From Thermotomaculum hydrothermale (GTDB lineage: Bacteria > Acidobacteriota > Holophagae > Thermotomaculales > Thermotomaculaceae): a stretch of 64,000 nt of DNA. Location: NCBI RefSeq assembly GCF_016592575.1, contig NZ_AP017470.1, positions 1,448,501-1,512,500 of the forward strand, written 5' to 3'. Positions 17,597-26,327 of this stretch are shown one piece after another (positions within the stretch are counted from its first letter, which is position 1; each line of letters begins with the position of its first letter). A program made the position numbers and the translations under genes. The notes under the pieces were generated by a model. It did no database searches and was not told the origin of the DNA. It saw only the letters and a program-made list of their open reading frames with translations.

Positions 17597-20500
17597 TTAT
17601 AAATGTTTTATTGCAGACAACTCTCTTCTGTTAAAAAAGTCATTTATATAAATTTTAGGAAATTTAGAGAGTAATTCATTTTTAAGAACTTTTATCTCAT
17701 TTACAATTAATTCTTTGGTATCATCATTTAAAAAAGTGTATAACTCTCTAAAAATAGAGTTTAAACTTATTAAACTTAATAGTAAAAGGTTGTTTTTTCT
17801 TGCAAGGGCAAGGGCAAGGTGTAATTTTCTGTAAGCCTCTTCCTTTCTGCCATCTTTTGCAATTAAATTTCCATACAGGATATAGTAATACACCTTTAAA
17901 TAGTTTATATCGCTATCTAAAATTATGTCCTCAAGTTGCTCCAGATTACCCTCTGCATCAAGAAAATTATTCTTTTCAATATCAAGCGCTATCTTTAAAA
18001 GTTCACAATAAATTTTTTCATAAAAACTTCCAACAGCTTCAAAAGATTGTTTAACAGCCATCAACTCCTGGTAGGCATGTTTGAAATCACCCCTGTAATA
18101 ATCAAGGAGAGATTCATAAAATGAAACAACAATCTGGGATTTTTTAAAATCTGATGTGTTAGCCATAGTGCCAGCAACAATTAGATAGTTTTCTGCATCC
18201 GCCCATTGCCCCAACTCCATATAATAAACAGCCTTTTCTATGTTGAAGCGAATTAAAGCCGATTTATCGTCAATTGTATTTAAGAGATTGTCAACCTTAT
18301 CAAGAAGTTTGCCGGCAAGCAAAAAATCTCCTTTAATCCTTGCCGACTTAACCTTTAAAAGAAATGCGTCAGCTAATTGGGATATATTTCCTATATTAGA
18401 CAGAATCTCAATTGCATTATCAAGGTATTTAACTGCATTTTGCCAATCACACTTTGCAATATAATACCTTCCAAAATTCAAAAAAGTTCCTGCAATGCCC
18501 GGAAGAAAAGATGTTTCTTTGTAAATCTCATATGCCTTTTCCCATTTTGAATATGCTGTTTTAAGGTTTCCATCAACATAATCAAGGAATCCTGAAAATT
18601 GGTATAAAGTCCCAAATTCCCTTCCAGGCTGTCTTTCTTTCATTACACTTTCTGCCAGACCAAAAAACAACCTTGCCTGGTCAAGAATTCCCTCTCTTAA
18701 AAGCAATGTACCGATTTTAATGTATAATTCGTGAAGATATTTTACAGGAAAGAGTTTGATTTTGTCTTCAGAAACAAGGCCATAAAGTATATTTAATGCT
18801 TCTTCTACCTTTCCTGTTTTTGCGAGAAATTCTGCCTCATAAAACGGGATATCAATCCTGTCCCTTTCTTCAAGAGGGAGTTCTTTAAGCTTGTTTATAT
18901 ACCTTTCATTTTCCAGAGCTTTTCCCAGATAGAAATTCATTCTCACTATTGTTTTAAGATAAAATTTCTTTTCTTTTATATTGTCACACAAATCTAAAAG
19001 AATATTCCCAATTTCAATAACCTTTTCGTTTTTATAAGTTCCTGCATAATTTTCAAAAGCAAGCTTGTAAAATTGCTTTGCCTTTTCCTTATTGTCAGCC
19101 ATTAAATACCACTTGGCTGTTTTTTCAAAGGAAAATTCTCCTAAATCCTCATTTACCTTTGCAATTTTTGAATAAAGCCTTGAAATCTCTCCCTGCTTTA
19201 GCATGGAGATTACACTTTCCCTTAGTTTAGAATGAGCAAACATATACTTTCTGGAAAAACTTACTATCATTCTTTTCTCAATAAGAGTTCCCACCTCATC
19301 ATAAATATCTTTACCGTCCAGCACCCTCTCAAGAAATTGCTCTGACACAGGTTCCTCAATTAAGGCCATGTATTTTAATATTTCAATTGCTTTCTCCGGT
19401 AAAGAGTTTATTCTGTATGCAAAGATAGAATCCAACTTATCTGCAAACTCTACTTCACTTCCCTCTTTAAACTTCCAGATTCCATTTTCAATATAGAGAA
19501 TCTCTTTGGAAATTAGAGTCTTAAATAACTCAGCCACAAGTAATGGATTTCCTGCCGTTCTGTCATAAACAAAATCAACAAACTTGTATCCTAAAAAGGC
19601 TTTTGGAAAAGATGCTTTAATTAATTCAGCAATGTCTTCTTTTGTCAAAGCCTTTAATTCAATTGTTTGACTTAAATCAGCGTTTTCAAGCTCCTCTATA
19701 AACCCATTAATATAATCAGGCAATTGAACATCTGAACGGTAATTTATTAACCATAATGCATTTATCTTTTTGCTTAAAAAAGCTCTTAAAAACTGGATAG
19801 AAAACTCATCTATATTTTGAAAATCTTCAATAAAAAAGATAAATATCTCTGAATTATCATCAACAAGCTTCTTAAACATATCAACAAAGTTATATAAAAA
19901 CTTGGAAAGGATTTCTCCATCCATACTCTCAAAAAGCACAGGGGAAAAAACAGGAGCATCAGAGTATATAGCATGGTGTATTATGGAAATAATATCTTTG
20001 TCAACATCCTTAAAAAATTCAGGACGAAAAACAGGCATAAGCTTTTTGAAAAGCTGAATTGCAACATGGAAAATCCTTTCTCTTGAAAGGGCATAGGCTT
20101 TTCTTACCCTGAAACCCTGCAATTGTGCGTGAAGCCTGAATTCGTTCATCAACCTTGATTTACCAATACCTGACTCACCCTTGATTAAAATAAAGGGCTT
20201 TTTGTGCTTTTCTACTTCAAGGGAGACAAGAAAAGCTTTTAAAAAGTTCAACTCATTGTTTCTACCAACAAACCTTGGTTCAAAAAACAGCTCCTCTTTC
20301 CCTCTTGGCGGCAAAATACTGAAATAGTGTTTGTAAATATCATTTATATCGTTTAAAACCTCAACTGCGGAAAAATACCTTTCGGATAACTTTTTAGCAA
20401 CAAGCTTTTTTATTATTTTAAAAAGCCTTTTCTCTTTTATTTTGTCTATTTGTTCTTTTTTTAAAGTTTCTATGTCAAAGTATTTCTGGTCTAAATTTAT

Positions 20501-21115
20501 CCCGTTTCTTATGAGCAAAAGTTTTAGAAAAACCATTCCAAGAGAATAAAGGTCAACCCTGTGGTCTTTTTCCATTTCTTTGGAAAAAAGCTCTGGAGCC
20601 ATATAAAAGATAGTGCCCCTCATTGAAGTCTTGCTTATCTGGGAAATTGGGAGAAACAAGCCAAAATCCATCAACTTTACGGTGAAATCAAGGTTATCTT
20701 CAATTATTCCAAAATTCTCAGGTTTAATATCAAAATGAACTATGTCGTGAGAATGAATAAAGTGCAAAGCTCTGAGAATTTGAACAAGAGCTTTAATTAT
20801 GGTTTCTTCATCTTTGGTTATCAGGTATTTTATTATATTTACTTTTTCACAATATTCCATTGTGTAGTAAATAGTGTTTGTATCTAAGTTGTAGCCTATA
20901 TCAAAAACATCCACAAGATTTCTATGCCTTAAAGAGTTTAAAAGAAAAAATTCGTCCTGAAGCCTTGTAAGGTTTTTTTTGTTTAGTTTACCTGTTTTTA
21001 TAACTTTTAGGGCAACAGTTCTGTTTTCAAATAAATCTCTGCACAGATAGACAGTTGAAAAACCTCCTGTACCTAAAACCTTTAACTCTACATACCTTTT
21101 TCTGTCAAAAGACAT
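17597..21115 (-). CDS. Ser/Thr protein kinase fused to AAA-like ATPase and TPR-like repeats
   Basis: 1172 residues. Kinase domain 1-265: glycine loop GTGGFSTV (15-22), Lys37 in VALKVIK, catalytic loop H127-F-D129-x-K131-x-x-N134, DFG at 150-152, and APE at 173-175. The usual HRD arginine is Phe, so it is a non-RD kinase, but all catalytic residues are present. A predicted STAND/AAA ATPase follows, with Walker A GESGIGKS (313-320) and Walker B IFFIEDFQ (Glu430/Asp431). From about residue 640 on there are TPR-like helical repeats. The layout is like PknK/AcoK/MalT-type signal integrators, but no DNA-binding domain is seen at the C-terminus. It overlaps the Nudix gene by 28 bases. The target is unknown; the transporters downstream are candidates. 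Confidence 0.85.
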   Translation of the reverse strand: MSFDRKRYVELKVLGTGGFSTVYLCRDLFENRTVALKVIKTGKLNKKNLTRLQDEFFLLNSLRHRNLVDVFDIGYNLDTNTIYYTMEYCEKVNIIKYLITKDEETIIKALVQILRALHFIHSHDIVHFDIKPENFGIIEDNLDFTVKLMDFGLFLPISQISKTSMRGTIFYMAPELFSKEMEKDHRVDLYSLGMVFLKLLLIRNGINLDQKYFDIETLKKEQIDKIKEKRLFKIIKKLVAKKLSERYFSAVEVLNDINDIYKHYFSILPPRGKEELFFEPRFVGRNNELNFLKAFLVSLEVEKHKKPFILIKGESGIGKSRLMNEFRLHAQLQGFRVRKAYALSRERIFHVAIQLFKKLMPVFRPEFFKDVDKDIISIIHHAIYSDAPVFSPVLFESMDGEILSKFLYNFVDMFKKLVDDNSEIFIFFIEDFQNIDEFSIQFLRAFLSKKINALWLINYRSDVQLPDYINGFIEELENADLSQTIELKALTKEDIAELIKASFPKAFLGYKFVDFVYDRTAGNPLLVAELFKTLISKEILYIENGIWKFKEGSEVEFADKLDSIFAYRINSLPEKAIEILKYMALIEEPVSEQFLERVLDGKDIYDEVGTLIEKRMIVSFSRKYMFAHSKLRESVISMLKQGEISRLYSKIAKVNEDLGEFSFEKTAKWYLMADNKEKAKQFYKLAFENYAGTYKNEKVIEIGNILLDLCDNIKEKKFYLKTIVRMNFYLGKALENERYINKLKELPLEERDRIDIPFYEAEFLAKTGKVEEALNILYGLVSEDKIKLFPVKYLHELYIKIGTLLLREGILDQARLFFGLAESVMKERQPGREFGTLYQFSGFLDYVDGNLKTAYSKWEKAYEIYKETSFLPGIAGTFLNFGRYYIAKCDWQNAVKYLDNAIEILSNIGNISQLADAFLLKVKSARIKGDFLLAGKLLDKVDNLLNTIDDKSALIRFNIEKAVYYMELGQWADAENYLIVAGTMANTSDFKKSQIVVSFYESLLDYYRGDFKHAYQELMAVKQSFEAVGSFYEKIYCELLKIALDIEKNNFLDAEGNLEQLEDIILDSDINYLKVYYYILYGNLIAKDGRKEEAYRKLHLALALARKNNLLLLSLISLNSIFRELYTFLNDDTKELIVNEIKVLKNELLSKFPKIYINDFFNRRELSAIKHL

Positions 21116-21759
21116 CTCTCCAACCTTCCCACCCCTATTTCTATTTTCGGGTCTTCAATAATCCCTTTAAAACATAAATCCTTTATTTCATATAATTCAA
21201 AGAAAACAAGCTGGTTTAACTCTTCATTTACACTTCCATCGCCCATTGCCTCTACTTTTTTTGCATTGGAGATGTCAGCTGCAAATAGGTGAATCTTTTC
21301 TGTTGACTGGCCATGGGAGGGGAAAAAAGACCCACCAAGAGAAAAAACATCATCTTTGCTTACAATAAACCCGGCCTCTTCTTTTAATTCCTCAATTGCC
21401 CTGTTTAATACTCCCTCTAATCCTCTGTCATGCTCTTCCAGAGAGCCTGCAACAGATTCATAAACAAAAGTATAAATTCTGTTGTCTTTTAATGGCAGGG
21501 GATAATTTTTCCTGAAATAAATAGTAGGTCTGAATGCCTTTAAAATGCCAACATATACATTTTCATTCTCCCTATAAAAGGGAATTACGGCAACACAGTC
21601 ATACCCTTTTCTATCAAAAAACTCTATATTGTATTCTCTCGATACTGAATTGTCCTCATAAACATTTTGCAATCTGTATTTATGATGAACAAAAAACGGG
21701 TTTTCAAACTGGCTGCAAATTTTATGATTTAGAACTTTTAGTTCTTTAATTTCTTTCAC
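21088..21759 (-). CDS. Nudix hydrolase, ADP-sugar pyrophosphatase-like
   Basis: 223 residues. The Nudix box is seen at about 115-131: E115, seven residues, then EELKEEAGF, matching E-x7-R-E-U-x-E-E-x-G-U except that the Arg is Glu; the first glycine is displaced. The stretch SFFPSHGQSTEKIHLF after the box is like the ADP-ribose/ADP-sugar pyrophosphatases rather than MutT. It should hydrolyse a nucleoside diphosphate linked to another moiety. GTG start, GGAG 10 bases upstream, overlapping VanZ by 14 bases. It precedes the kinase in the same operon. Confidence 0.75.
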   Translation of the reverse strand: MKEIKELKVLNHKICSQFENPFFVHHKYRLQNVYEDNSVSREYNIEFFDRKGYDCVAVIPFYRENENVYVGILKAFRPTIYFRKNYPLPLKDNRIYTFVYESVAGSLEEHDRGLEGVLNRAIEELKEEAGFIVSKDDVFSLGGSFFPSHGQSTEKIHLFAADISNAKKVEAMGDGSVNEELNQLVFFELYEIKDLCFKGIIEDPKIEIGVGRLERCLLTEKGM

Positions 21760-22096
21760 CGTAAATTTTCTCCTTGTATTTAATTATAACAATTAAACAC
21801 AAAATTGCCCCAATAAAATCTGCCAAAAAATCAAGAAAAGAAAAAGTCCTTCCAGGGACAAAAAACTGATGAAACTCATCACTAAAAGCGAATAGCTCAA
21901 CAAATAGTAAAATAGAAGGAATATCTTTAAAAAGATAAGAGTAATAAGCAAGAACAGTTAATCCAGAGTATTCAATACAATGCAAAAACAAATCCTGAAA
22001 ATATATAACATTTTTTAAGTGTAAATTAGGAATTGAGGAGAGATAAAAAATTAATAGTAAATATAAAAAAAATAGGGAGACTATTCTTTTACCCAA
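21746..22096 (-). CDS. VanZ-like membrane protein
   Basis: 116 residues with about four membrane helices and the VanZ-family signature SDEFHQFFVPGRTFSFLDFLAD. VanZ-type proteins are small membrane proteins of largely unknown function; the namesake confers teicoplanin tolerance. The start is TTG, overlapping the stop of the upstream small protein by 8 bases, with GAGG 10 bases before. Confidence 0.8.
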   Translation of the reverse strand: MGKRIVSLFFLYLLLIFYLSSIPNLHLKNVIYFQDLFLHCIEYSGLTVLAYYSYLFKDIPSILLFVELFAFSDEFHQFFVPGRTFSFLDFLADFIGAILCLIVIIKYKEKIYGERN

Positions 22097-22277
22097 AGTA
22101 TGGATGCCTCGGAAATTGATACATTATGTATGCAAGCATCAGAGCAATTCCAATTAAAAAAAGAAACCATTTAAAAAAATGGCGCACAATATCCTTTTTG
22201 GTATCGTTATACAATACCGCGAAAAAAAATGAAATACAAAAAACGTAAATTAACAGATTAAAAAAGTGACTCTTCAT
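22089..22277 (-). CDS. Small two-helix membrane protein, function unknown
   Basis: 62 residues with two hydrophobic helices (about 5-22 and 35-53) separated by a basic DTKKDIVRH loop. I recognise no family. It overlaps the VanZ gene by 8 bases, which supports it being real. There is no Shine-Dalgarno sequence: the ATG comes only a few bases after the T-run of the rplQ terminator, so expression may depend on read-through or a leaderless message. Confidence 0.5.
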   Translation of the reverse strand: MKSHFFNLLIYVFCISFFFAVLYNDTKKDIVRHFFKWFLFLIGIALMLAYIMYQFPRHPYFG

Positions 22278-22280
22278 AAT

Positions 22281-22319
22281 AAAAAAAGGAAAGTCGCAAA
22301 GGAAACCCCTTGCGACTTT
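22281..22319 (-). terminator. Rho-independent terminator of the ribosomal protein operon
   Basis: On the minus strand, directly after the rplQ stop, AAAGTCGCAA and TTGCGACTTT form a 10-bp stem with a 10-base loop, followed by CCTTTTTTTATT. It closes the long ribosomal block. Confidence 0.85.
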
Positions 22320-22320
22320 A

Positions 22321-22869
22321 TTACTCTTTATCCTCTTTTTCTTCCTTAACTTCTTCAGCTTCTGACTTTTCTTCCTCTTTCTTTTCTGCCTTTGGCTTTC
22401 TTCCCCTCTTCTTCTTTGGAGCCTCTTCTTTCACTTCTTCTTTTGTTTCTTCCTTAACTTCTTCTTTAACTTCCTCTTCCACAACAGGTTCTTCTTCAAC
22501 AACCACTTCACCCTTCAGAATAAGGGATATCTTTGCCATTTCGGCAGCATCACCAGGCCTGTTTCCAAGGAGATAAATCCTTGTATATCCGCCTGGCCTG
22601 TCAATAAAAGATTCCCTGTACTCTTTAAAAAGTTTCTTAACAGCTTCTTTGTTTTGAAGCTTTTTGAAAACAAGCCTCTGTGCGTGAGACTGGTCTTCGT
22701 GTTTAACCTTGGTAATTATCTTTTCAACATACCTTCTCAATTCTTTTGCTTTAGCCTTTGTGGTAACTATTGACCCATGTTCAATAAGGCTAACCGCAAG
22801 GTTCCTGAGAAGCATCTTTCTTTGATTTGTGTTTCTTCCTAATTTTCTGCCTGCTTTTCTATGTCTCAT
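22321..22869 (-). CDS. rplQ: 50S ribosomal protein L17 with long charged C-terminal tail
   Basis: 182 residues. The L17 core (1-120) has MRHRKAGRKLGRNTNQRK and RPGGYTRIYL. The remaining 62 residues are almost only E, K and V, in KEEVKEE-like repeats, plus a basic PKKKRGRKPK patch, ending in a second acidic stretch. L17 is usually 115-130 residues, so this tail is unusual. L17 sits near the peptide exit tunnel. It is the last gene of the alpha operon, 9 bases after rpoA, and a strong terminator follows at once. Confidence 0.95.
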   Translation of the reverse strand: MRHRKAGRKLGRNTNQRKMLLRNLAVSLIEHGSIVTTKAKAKELRRYVEKIITKVKHEDQSHAQRLVFKKLQNKEAVKKLFKEYRESFIDRPGGYTRIYLLGNRPGDAAEMAKISLILKGEVVVEEEPVVEEEVKEEVKEETKEEVKEEAPKKKRGRKPKAEKKEEEKSEAEEVKEEKEDKE

Positions 22870-22878
22870 TTCCTACCC

Positions 22879-23865
22879 CTACTTGTTTTTCTCTAACAAA
22901 TCTTTTACATCCATACCGAATGTTAAGCCCATACCTTCCAGGACCTTTTTCAATTCGGTAAGAGTAATCTTCCCGAAGTTTTTAATCTTCAACACCTCGG
23001 ATTCAGTCTTCTGAACAAGTTCACCTATTGTTTTAATACCAGCGTTTTTCAGGCAATTATATGCCCTTACACTTAACTCTAACTCATCAATTGATGTATT
23101 TAGCTTTTCAAGAAGCTCATTGTTCTTTTCATCTTCAACCGGTGTCTCTTCAATATCCTCTTCAACTTCCTCAAAGTTAATAAAGAGAGAAAACTGGTCT
23201 TTAAGAAGTTTTGCCGCATAAGCAATAGCATCTTCAGGGTGAATAGAACCGTTGGTGTATACTTCCATAACAAGTTTATCGTAATCAGTCCTTCTCCCTA
23301 CCCTTGCCGGTAACACCTCATAGTGAACCTTTTTTATAGGTGAGTGGGAAGAATCCACCGGGATAAACCCAATAGGTAAATCTTCATCGTGGTTAAACTC
23401 AGCAGGAACAAAACCTCTGTTCACCTTCACCCTCATTTCCATATTCAGAGTTACCCCTTTGTCAAGGGTTGCAATGTGAACATTTTTATCAAGAATTTCA
23501 ACATTAGAGTCTGTTTCAATATCAGCAGAAGTTACCACACCTTCTCCGGTTTTGTTAATCCTGATCATTCTTGGAGCATGCCCGTGCATTTTTAAAGGAA
23601 TCTTTTTAATATTGAGGATTATATCAGTAACATCCTCAACAATTCCTGGCACAGACATAAACTCATGGGGAACCCCTTCAATTCTGACAGCAGTAATTGC
23701 CGCCCCTTCAATTGAAGATAACAAAGTCCTTCTTAAAGCATGCCCTATTGTTGTCCCAAAGCCTCTTTCAAAAGGTTGTGCCTCATACTTTCCATAAGTA
23801 CCATCTTCATTTACGGAAAGCTGAACAACCTTTTTAGGCATTTGAAAACCGTTTAAAATTTCCAT
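22879..23865 (-). CDS. rpoA: DNA-directed RNA polymerase subunit alpha
   Basis: 328 residues. The N-terminal assembly domain shows [20 protein letters not shown] and IEGVPHEF; after a linker rich in acidic residues (about 230-260), the C-terminal domain has [20 protein letters not shown] and [18 protein letters not shown], the part that contacts UP elements and activators. The length is normal. It lies between rpsD and rplQ as in most bacteria, with GAGGTGAGGG before the ATG. Confidence 0.97.
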   Translation of the reverse strand: MEILNGFQMPKKVVQLSVNEDGTYGKYEAQPFERGFGTTIGHALRRTLLSSIEGAAITAVRIEGVPHEFMSVPGIVEDVTDIILNIKKIPLKMHGHAPRMIRINKTGEGVVTSADIETDSNVEILDKNVHIATLDKGVTLNMEMRVKVNRGFVPAEFNHDEDLPIGFIPVDSSHSPIKKVHYEVLPARVGRRTDYDKLVMEVYTNGSIHPEDAIAYAAKLLKDQFSLFINFEEVEEDIEETPVEDEKNNELLEKLNTSIDELELSVRAYNCLKNAGIKTIGELVQKTESEVLKIKNFGKITLTELKKVLEGMGLTFGMDVKDLLEKNK

Positions 23866-23879
23866 CCCTCACCTCTTAA

Positions 23880-24509
23880 TTACTTAGAGTACAACTCAAT
23901 GATTAACTGCTCATTGATGTCAAGAGTAATGTCTGCTCTCTTAGGTAGAGATTTAACAACCCCTTTAAATTCTTCTGGTTTAAGTTCAAGCCACTCGGGA
24001 ATTCCCCTTCCCTTGGCTGTTTTAATAGACTCTTCAATTGAAGGAATCTTTCTTGATTTCTCTTTAACCTCAATCACCTGACCCTCTTTAACAAGGTAAG
24101 AAGGGATATCCACCTTTCTCCCGTCAACAAGTATATGCCCATGGTTTACAAGTTGCCTTGCCTGTCTCCTTGAAGTGGCAAAGCCCAATCTGTATACAAC
24201 ATTATCAAGTCTTCTTTCAAGGAATTGCAAAAGAAGTTCACCTGTAACACCTTTTTTCCTTGAAGCCATTTCATAGTATTTTCTAAACTGTTTTTCAAGT
24301 ACACCGTAAATTCTTTTAACCTTTTCCTTTTCTCTCAACTGAGCAGCGTATCCGATAGGTGGTTTATTCCTCATTCTTCCATGCTGTCCTGGAGGAAAAG
24401 GCCTTCTATCAAATGCACATTTATCCTTGAAACAACGTTCTCCTTTAAGAAAAAGCTTCATGCCTTCTCTTCTGCATAATTTACATGCCGGTCCTGTATA
24501 TCTAGCCAA
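23880..24509 (-). CDS. rpsD: 30S ribosomal protein S4 (zinc-type)
   Basis: 209 residues. The N-terminus has C9-x2-C12-x13-C26-x4-C31, the zinc-binding form of S4, followed by [10 protein letters not shown] and an S4 RNA-binding domain around 98-160 ([20 protein letters not shown]). S4 nucleates 16S rRNA folding. The start is TTG, supported by AGGAGG 6 bases before it. Confidence 0.96.
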   Translation of the reverse strand: MARYTGPACKLCRREGMKLFLKGERCFKDKCAFDRRPFPPGQHGRMRNKPPIGYAAQLREKEKVKRIYGVLEKQFRKYYEMASRKKGVTGELLLQFLERRLDNVVYRLGFATSRRQARQLVNHGHILVDGRKVDIPSYLVKEGQVIEVKEKSRKIPSIEESIKTAKGRGIPEWLELKPEEFKGVVKSLPKRADITLDINEQLIIELYSK

Positions 24510-24530
24510 TTTTTGCCTCCTGCACTATAT

Positions 24531-24926
24531 TTAGACTCTTCTCTTTTTAGGTGGTCTGCACCCATTATGAGGAATCGGAGTAACATCTTTAATTGATTTA
24601 ATCTGCAATCCTGCAGCTGCTAACGCTCTAATTGCTGATTCCCTTCCTACTCCGGGCCCCTTTACTTTTACATCAATACTTCTCATCCCATAATTGTTAA
24701 CTGCCTGTTCAGCCGCATCTGTTGCAGTAACCTGAGCGGCGTAAGGAGTATTTTTCTTAGACCCTTTAAACTTATTTTTACCGGTTGATGACCAGCACAA
24801 AACATTTCCTTCCGGGTCTGTAATTGTAACAATGGTATTGTTAAAAGTTGTCTTAATATTGGCAACCCCGTGAGGGACTTGCCTGTAAACCTTCTTTTTT
24901 GTTGATCTTCTTCTCTTCTTAGCCAT
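24531..24926 (-). CDS. rpsK: 30S ribosomal protein S11
   Basis: 131 residues beginning [16 protein letters not shown], with the S11 hallmark [15 protein letters not shown] and C-terminal [17 protein letters not shown]. It lines the mRNA platform of the small subunit. AAGGTG lies 7 bases before this ATG; an in-frame TTG two codons upstream is too close to the ribosome site and is not used here. Confidence 0.96.
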   Translation of the reverse strand: MAKKRRRSTKKKVYRQVPHGVANIKTTFNNTIVTITDPEGNVLCWSSTGKNKFKGSKKNTPYAAQVTATDAAEQAVNNYGMRSIDVKVKGPGVGRESAIRALAAAGLQIKSIKDVTPIPHNGCRPPKKRRV

Positions 24927-24942
24927 ACCCAATCACCTTCCC

Positions 24943-25320
24943 TTATTTGCTTTTCTTCTTTTTGCCTATACCGGTACTTCTTTTACCTCTGGCAGTTCTT
25001 GCATTGGTATGAGTTCTCTGTCCCCTTACCGGCATTCTTCTTTTGTGCCTTATCCCTCTGTAGCAGTTAATTTCCATAAGCCTTTTGATATCCATAGTAA
25101 TCTTTTTCCTTAAATCGCCCTCAACAACATACTCATTCTGGATGATTTTGGAAATTGTGTTTACCTCATCCATTGTGAGGTCCTTCATTTTCCTGTTTTT
25201 ATCAATACCGGCTTTTTCAAGAATTTCGTTGGCTCTTGTTCTACCAATGCCGAAAATGTAGGTTAAAGCAATTTCAGCCCTCTTATTTTCCGGCAAATCT
25301 ACACCAGCTATTCTAACCAA
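24943..25320 (-). CDS. rpsM: 30S ribosomal protein S13
   Basis: 125 residues, starting [29 protein letters not shown] and ending with the basic [12 protein letters not shown] tail that reaches the decoding region. It bridges the subunits at the head. The start codon is TTG, with GGAGG 6 bases upstream; no ATG fits. Confidence 0.96.
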   Translation of the reverse strand: MVRIAGVDLPENKRAEIALTYIFGIGRTRANEILEKAGIDKNRKMKDLTMDEVNTISKIIQNEYVVEGDLRKKITMDIKRLMEINCYRGIRHKRRMPVRGQRTHTNARTARGKRSTGIGKKKKSK

Positions 25321-25332
25321 TTGATACCTCCA

Positions 25333-25446
25333 TTACCCTTGTCTTTGTTTGTGCTTGGGGTTTTTACAAATAACCCTTACCACACCTTTTCTTTTAATAA
25401 TCTTGCAATCTTTGCAAATCTTTTTTACTGAAGGTCTAACTTTCAT
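25333..25446 (-). CDS. rpmJ: 50S ribosomal protein L36 (zinc-type)
   Basis: A 37-residue gene between rpsM and infA. It begins [20 protein letters not shown] and ends PKHKQRQG. C11, C14, C27 and H32 give the CCCH zinc site of standard L36. It starts with ATG, preceded by GAGGTGAGTT. Confidence 0.95.
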   Translation of the reverse strand: MKVRPSVKKICKDCKIIKRKGVVRVICKNPKHKQRQG

Positions 25447-25459
25447 AACTCACCTCTGT

Positions 25460-25681
25460 TTAAAATCTGTAAATTATTCTTCCCCTTGTTAAATCATAAG
25501 GTGAAATCTCAACCAAAACCTTGTCACCCGGCAAAATTTTGATAAAGTTTTTTCTCATTTTGCCTGAAATATGAGCAAGTAATTGGTGTTTTGTGTCAAT
25601 CAACTCAACCCTAAACATTGCATTAGGCAGAGCCTCAAGTACAACAGCCTTGACTTCCAAGGTTTCTTTGTTCTTAACCAC
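25460..25681 (-). CDS. infA: Translation initiation factor IF-1
   Basis: 73 residues, a single OB fold: [33 protein letters not shown] and [13 protein letters not shown] are the family motifs. IF-1 binds the A site of the 30S subunit during initiation. GTG start with GAGGT 6 bases before it. It sits between adk and rpmJ as in many bacteria. Confidence 0.96.
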   Translation of the reverse strand: MVKNKETLEVKAVVLEALPNAMFRVELIDTKHQLLAHISGKMRKNFIKILPGDKVLVEISPYDLTRGRIIYRF

Positions 25682-25691
25682 AACTCAACCT

Positions 25692-26327
25692 CTACTCACC
25701 AATTACCTGGACAATAGATTGTAAAACCTCATTAATATCCCTATTACCGTCAATTTTATATAGAATGCCGCGGTTACGGTAATAGTCCAACAAAACCGCC
25801 GTTTTTTCATTATACACGGCGAGTCTGTTTTTTACAACTTCTTCTTTATCGTCATCCCTTTGAATAAGGGGTGTACCACACTTGTCACAAATATTATCCT
25901 TTTTTGGAGGATTATACTCAAGGTGGTACATTGCACCGCAATTAGGGCATGTTCTTCTTAAAACAAGCCTTTTTACTATCAACTCCTCAGGCACATAAAT
26001 ATAGATTGCAAAATTGATTTTGTCAACAGTATCTAAAAACTCAGCCTGAGGTATAGTTCTTGGAAAACCATCTAAAATATAGCCTTCTTTACAGTCATCT
26101 TTGGCCAATCTCTCTTTAACTATTCCATACATTATTTCATCCGGGACAAGGTCGCCCCTTTCCATTATCTCTTTTGCTTTCAGCCCTAATTCGGTACCTT
26201 CAGCTACAGCAGCTCTCAACATATCCCCTGTTGAAATATGGGGTATTCCATATTTTTCAGAAATCAATTTTGCCTGAGTACCCTTTCCAACTCCAGGGGC
26301 ACCAAGCATGATTATTGACTTCTTCAT
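25692..26327 (-). CDS. adk: Adenylate kinase with zinc-type lid
   Basis: 211 residues. P-loop GAPGVGKGTQA at 8-18, NMP-binding TGDMLR, and DGFPRT. The lid has CPNC and CDKC pairs about 20 residues apart, the structural zinc form. It interconverts AMP plus ATP with two ADP. It overlaps secY by 4 bases. Confidence 0.96.
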   Translation of the reverse strand: MKKSIIMLGAPGVGKGTQAKLISEKYGIPHISTGDMLRAAVAEGTELGLKAKEIMERGDLVPDEIMYGIVKERLAKDDCKEGYILDGFPRTIPQAEFLDTVDKINFAIYIYVPEELIVKRLVLRRTCPNCGAMYHLEYNPPKKDNICDKCGTPLIQRDDDKEEVVKNRLAVYNEKTAVLLDYYRNRGILYKIDGNRDINEVLQSIVQVIGE

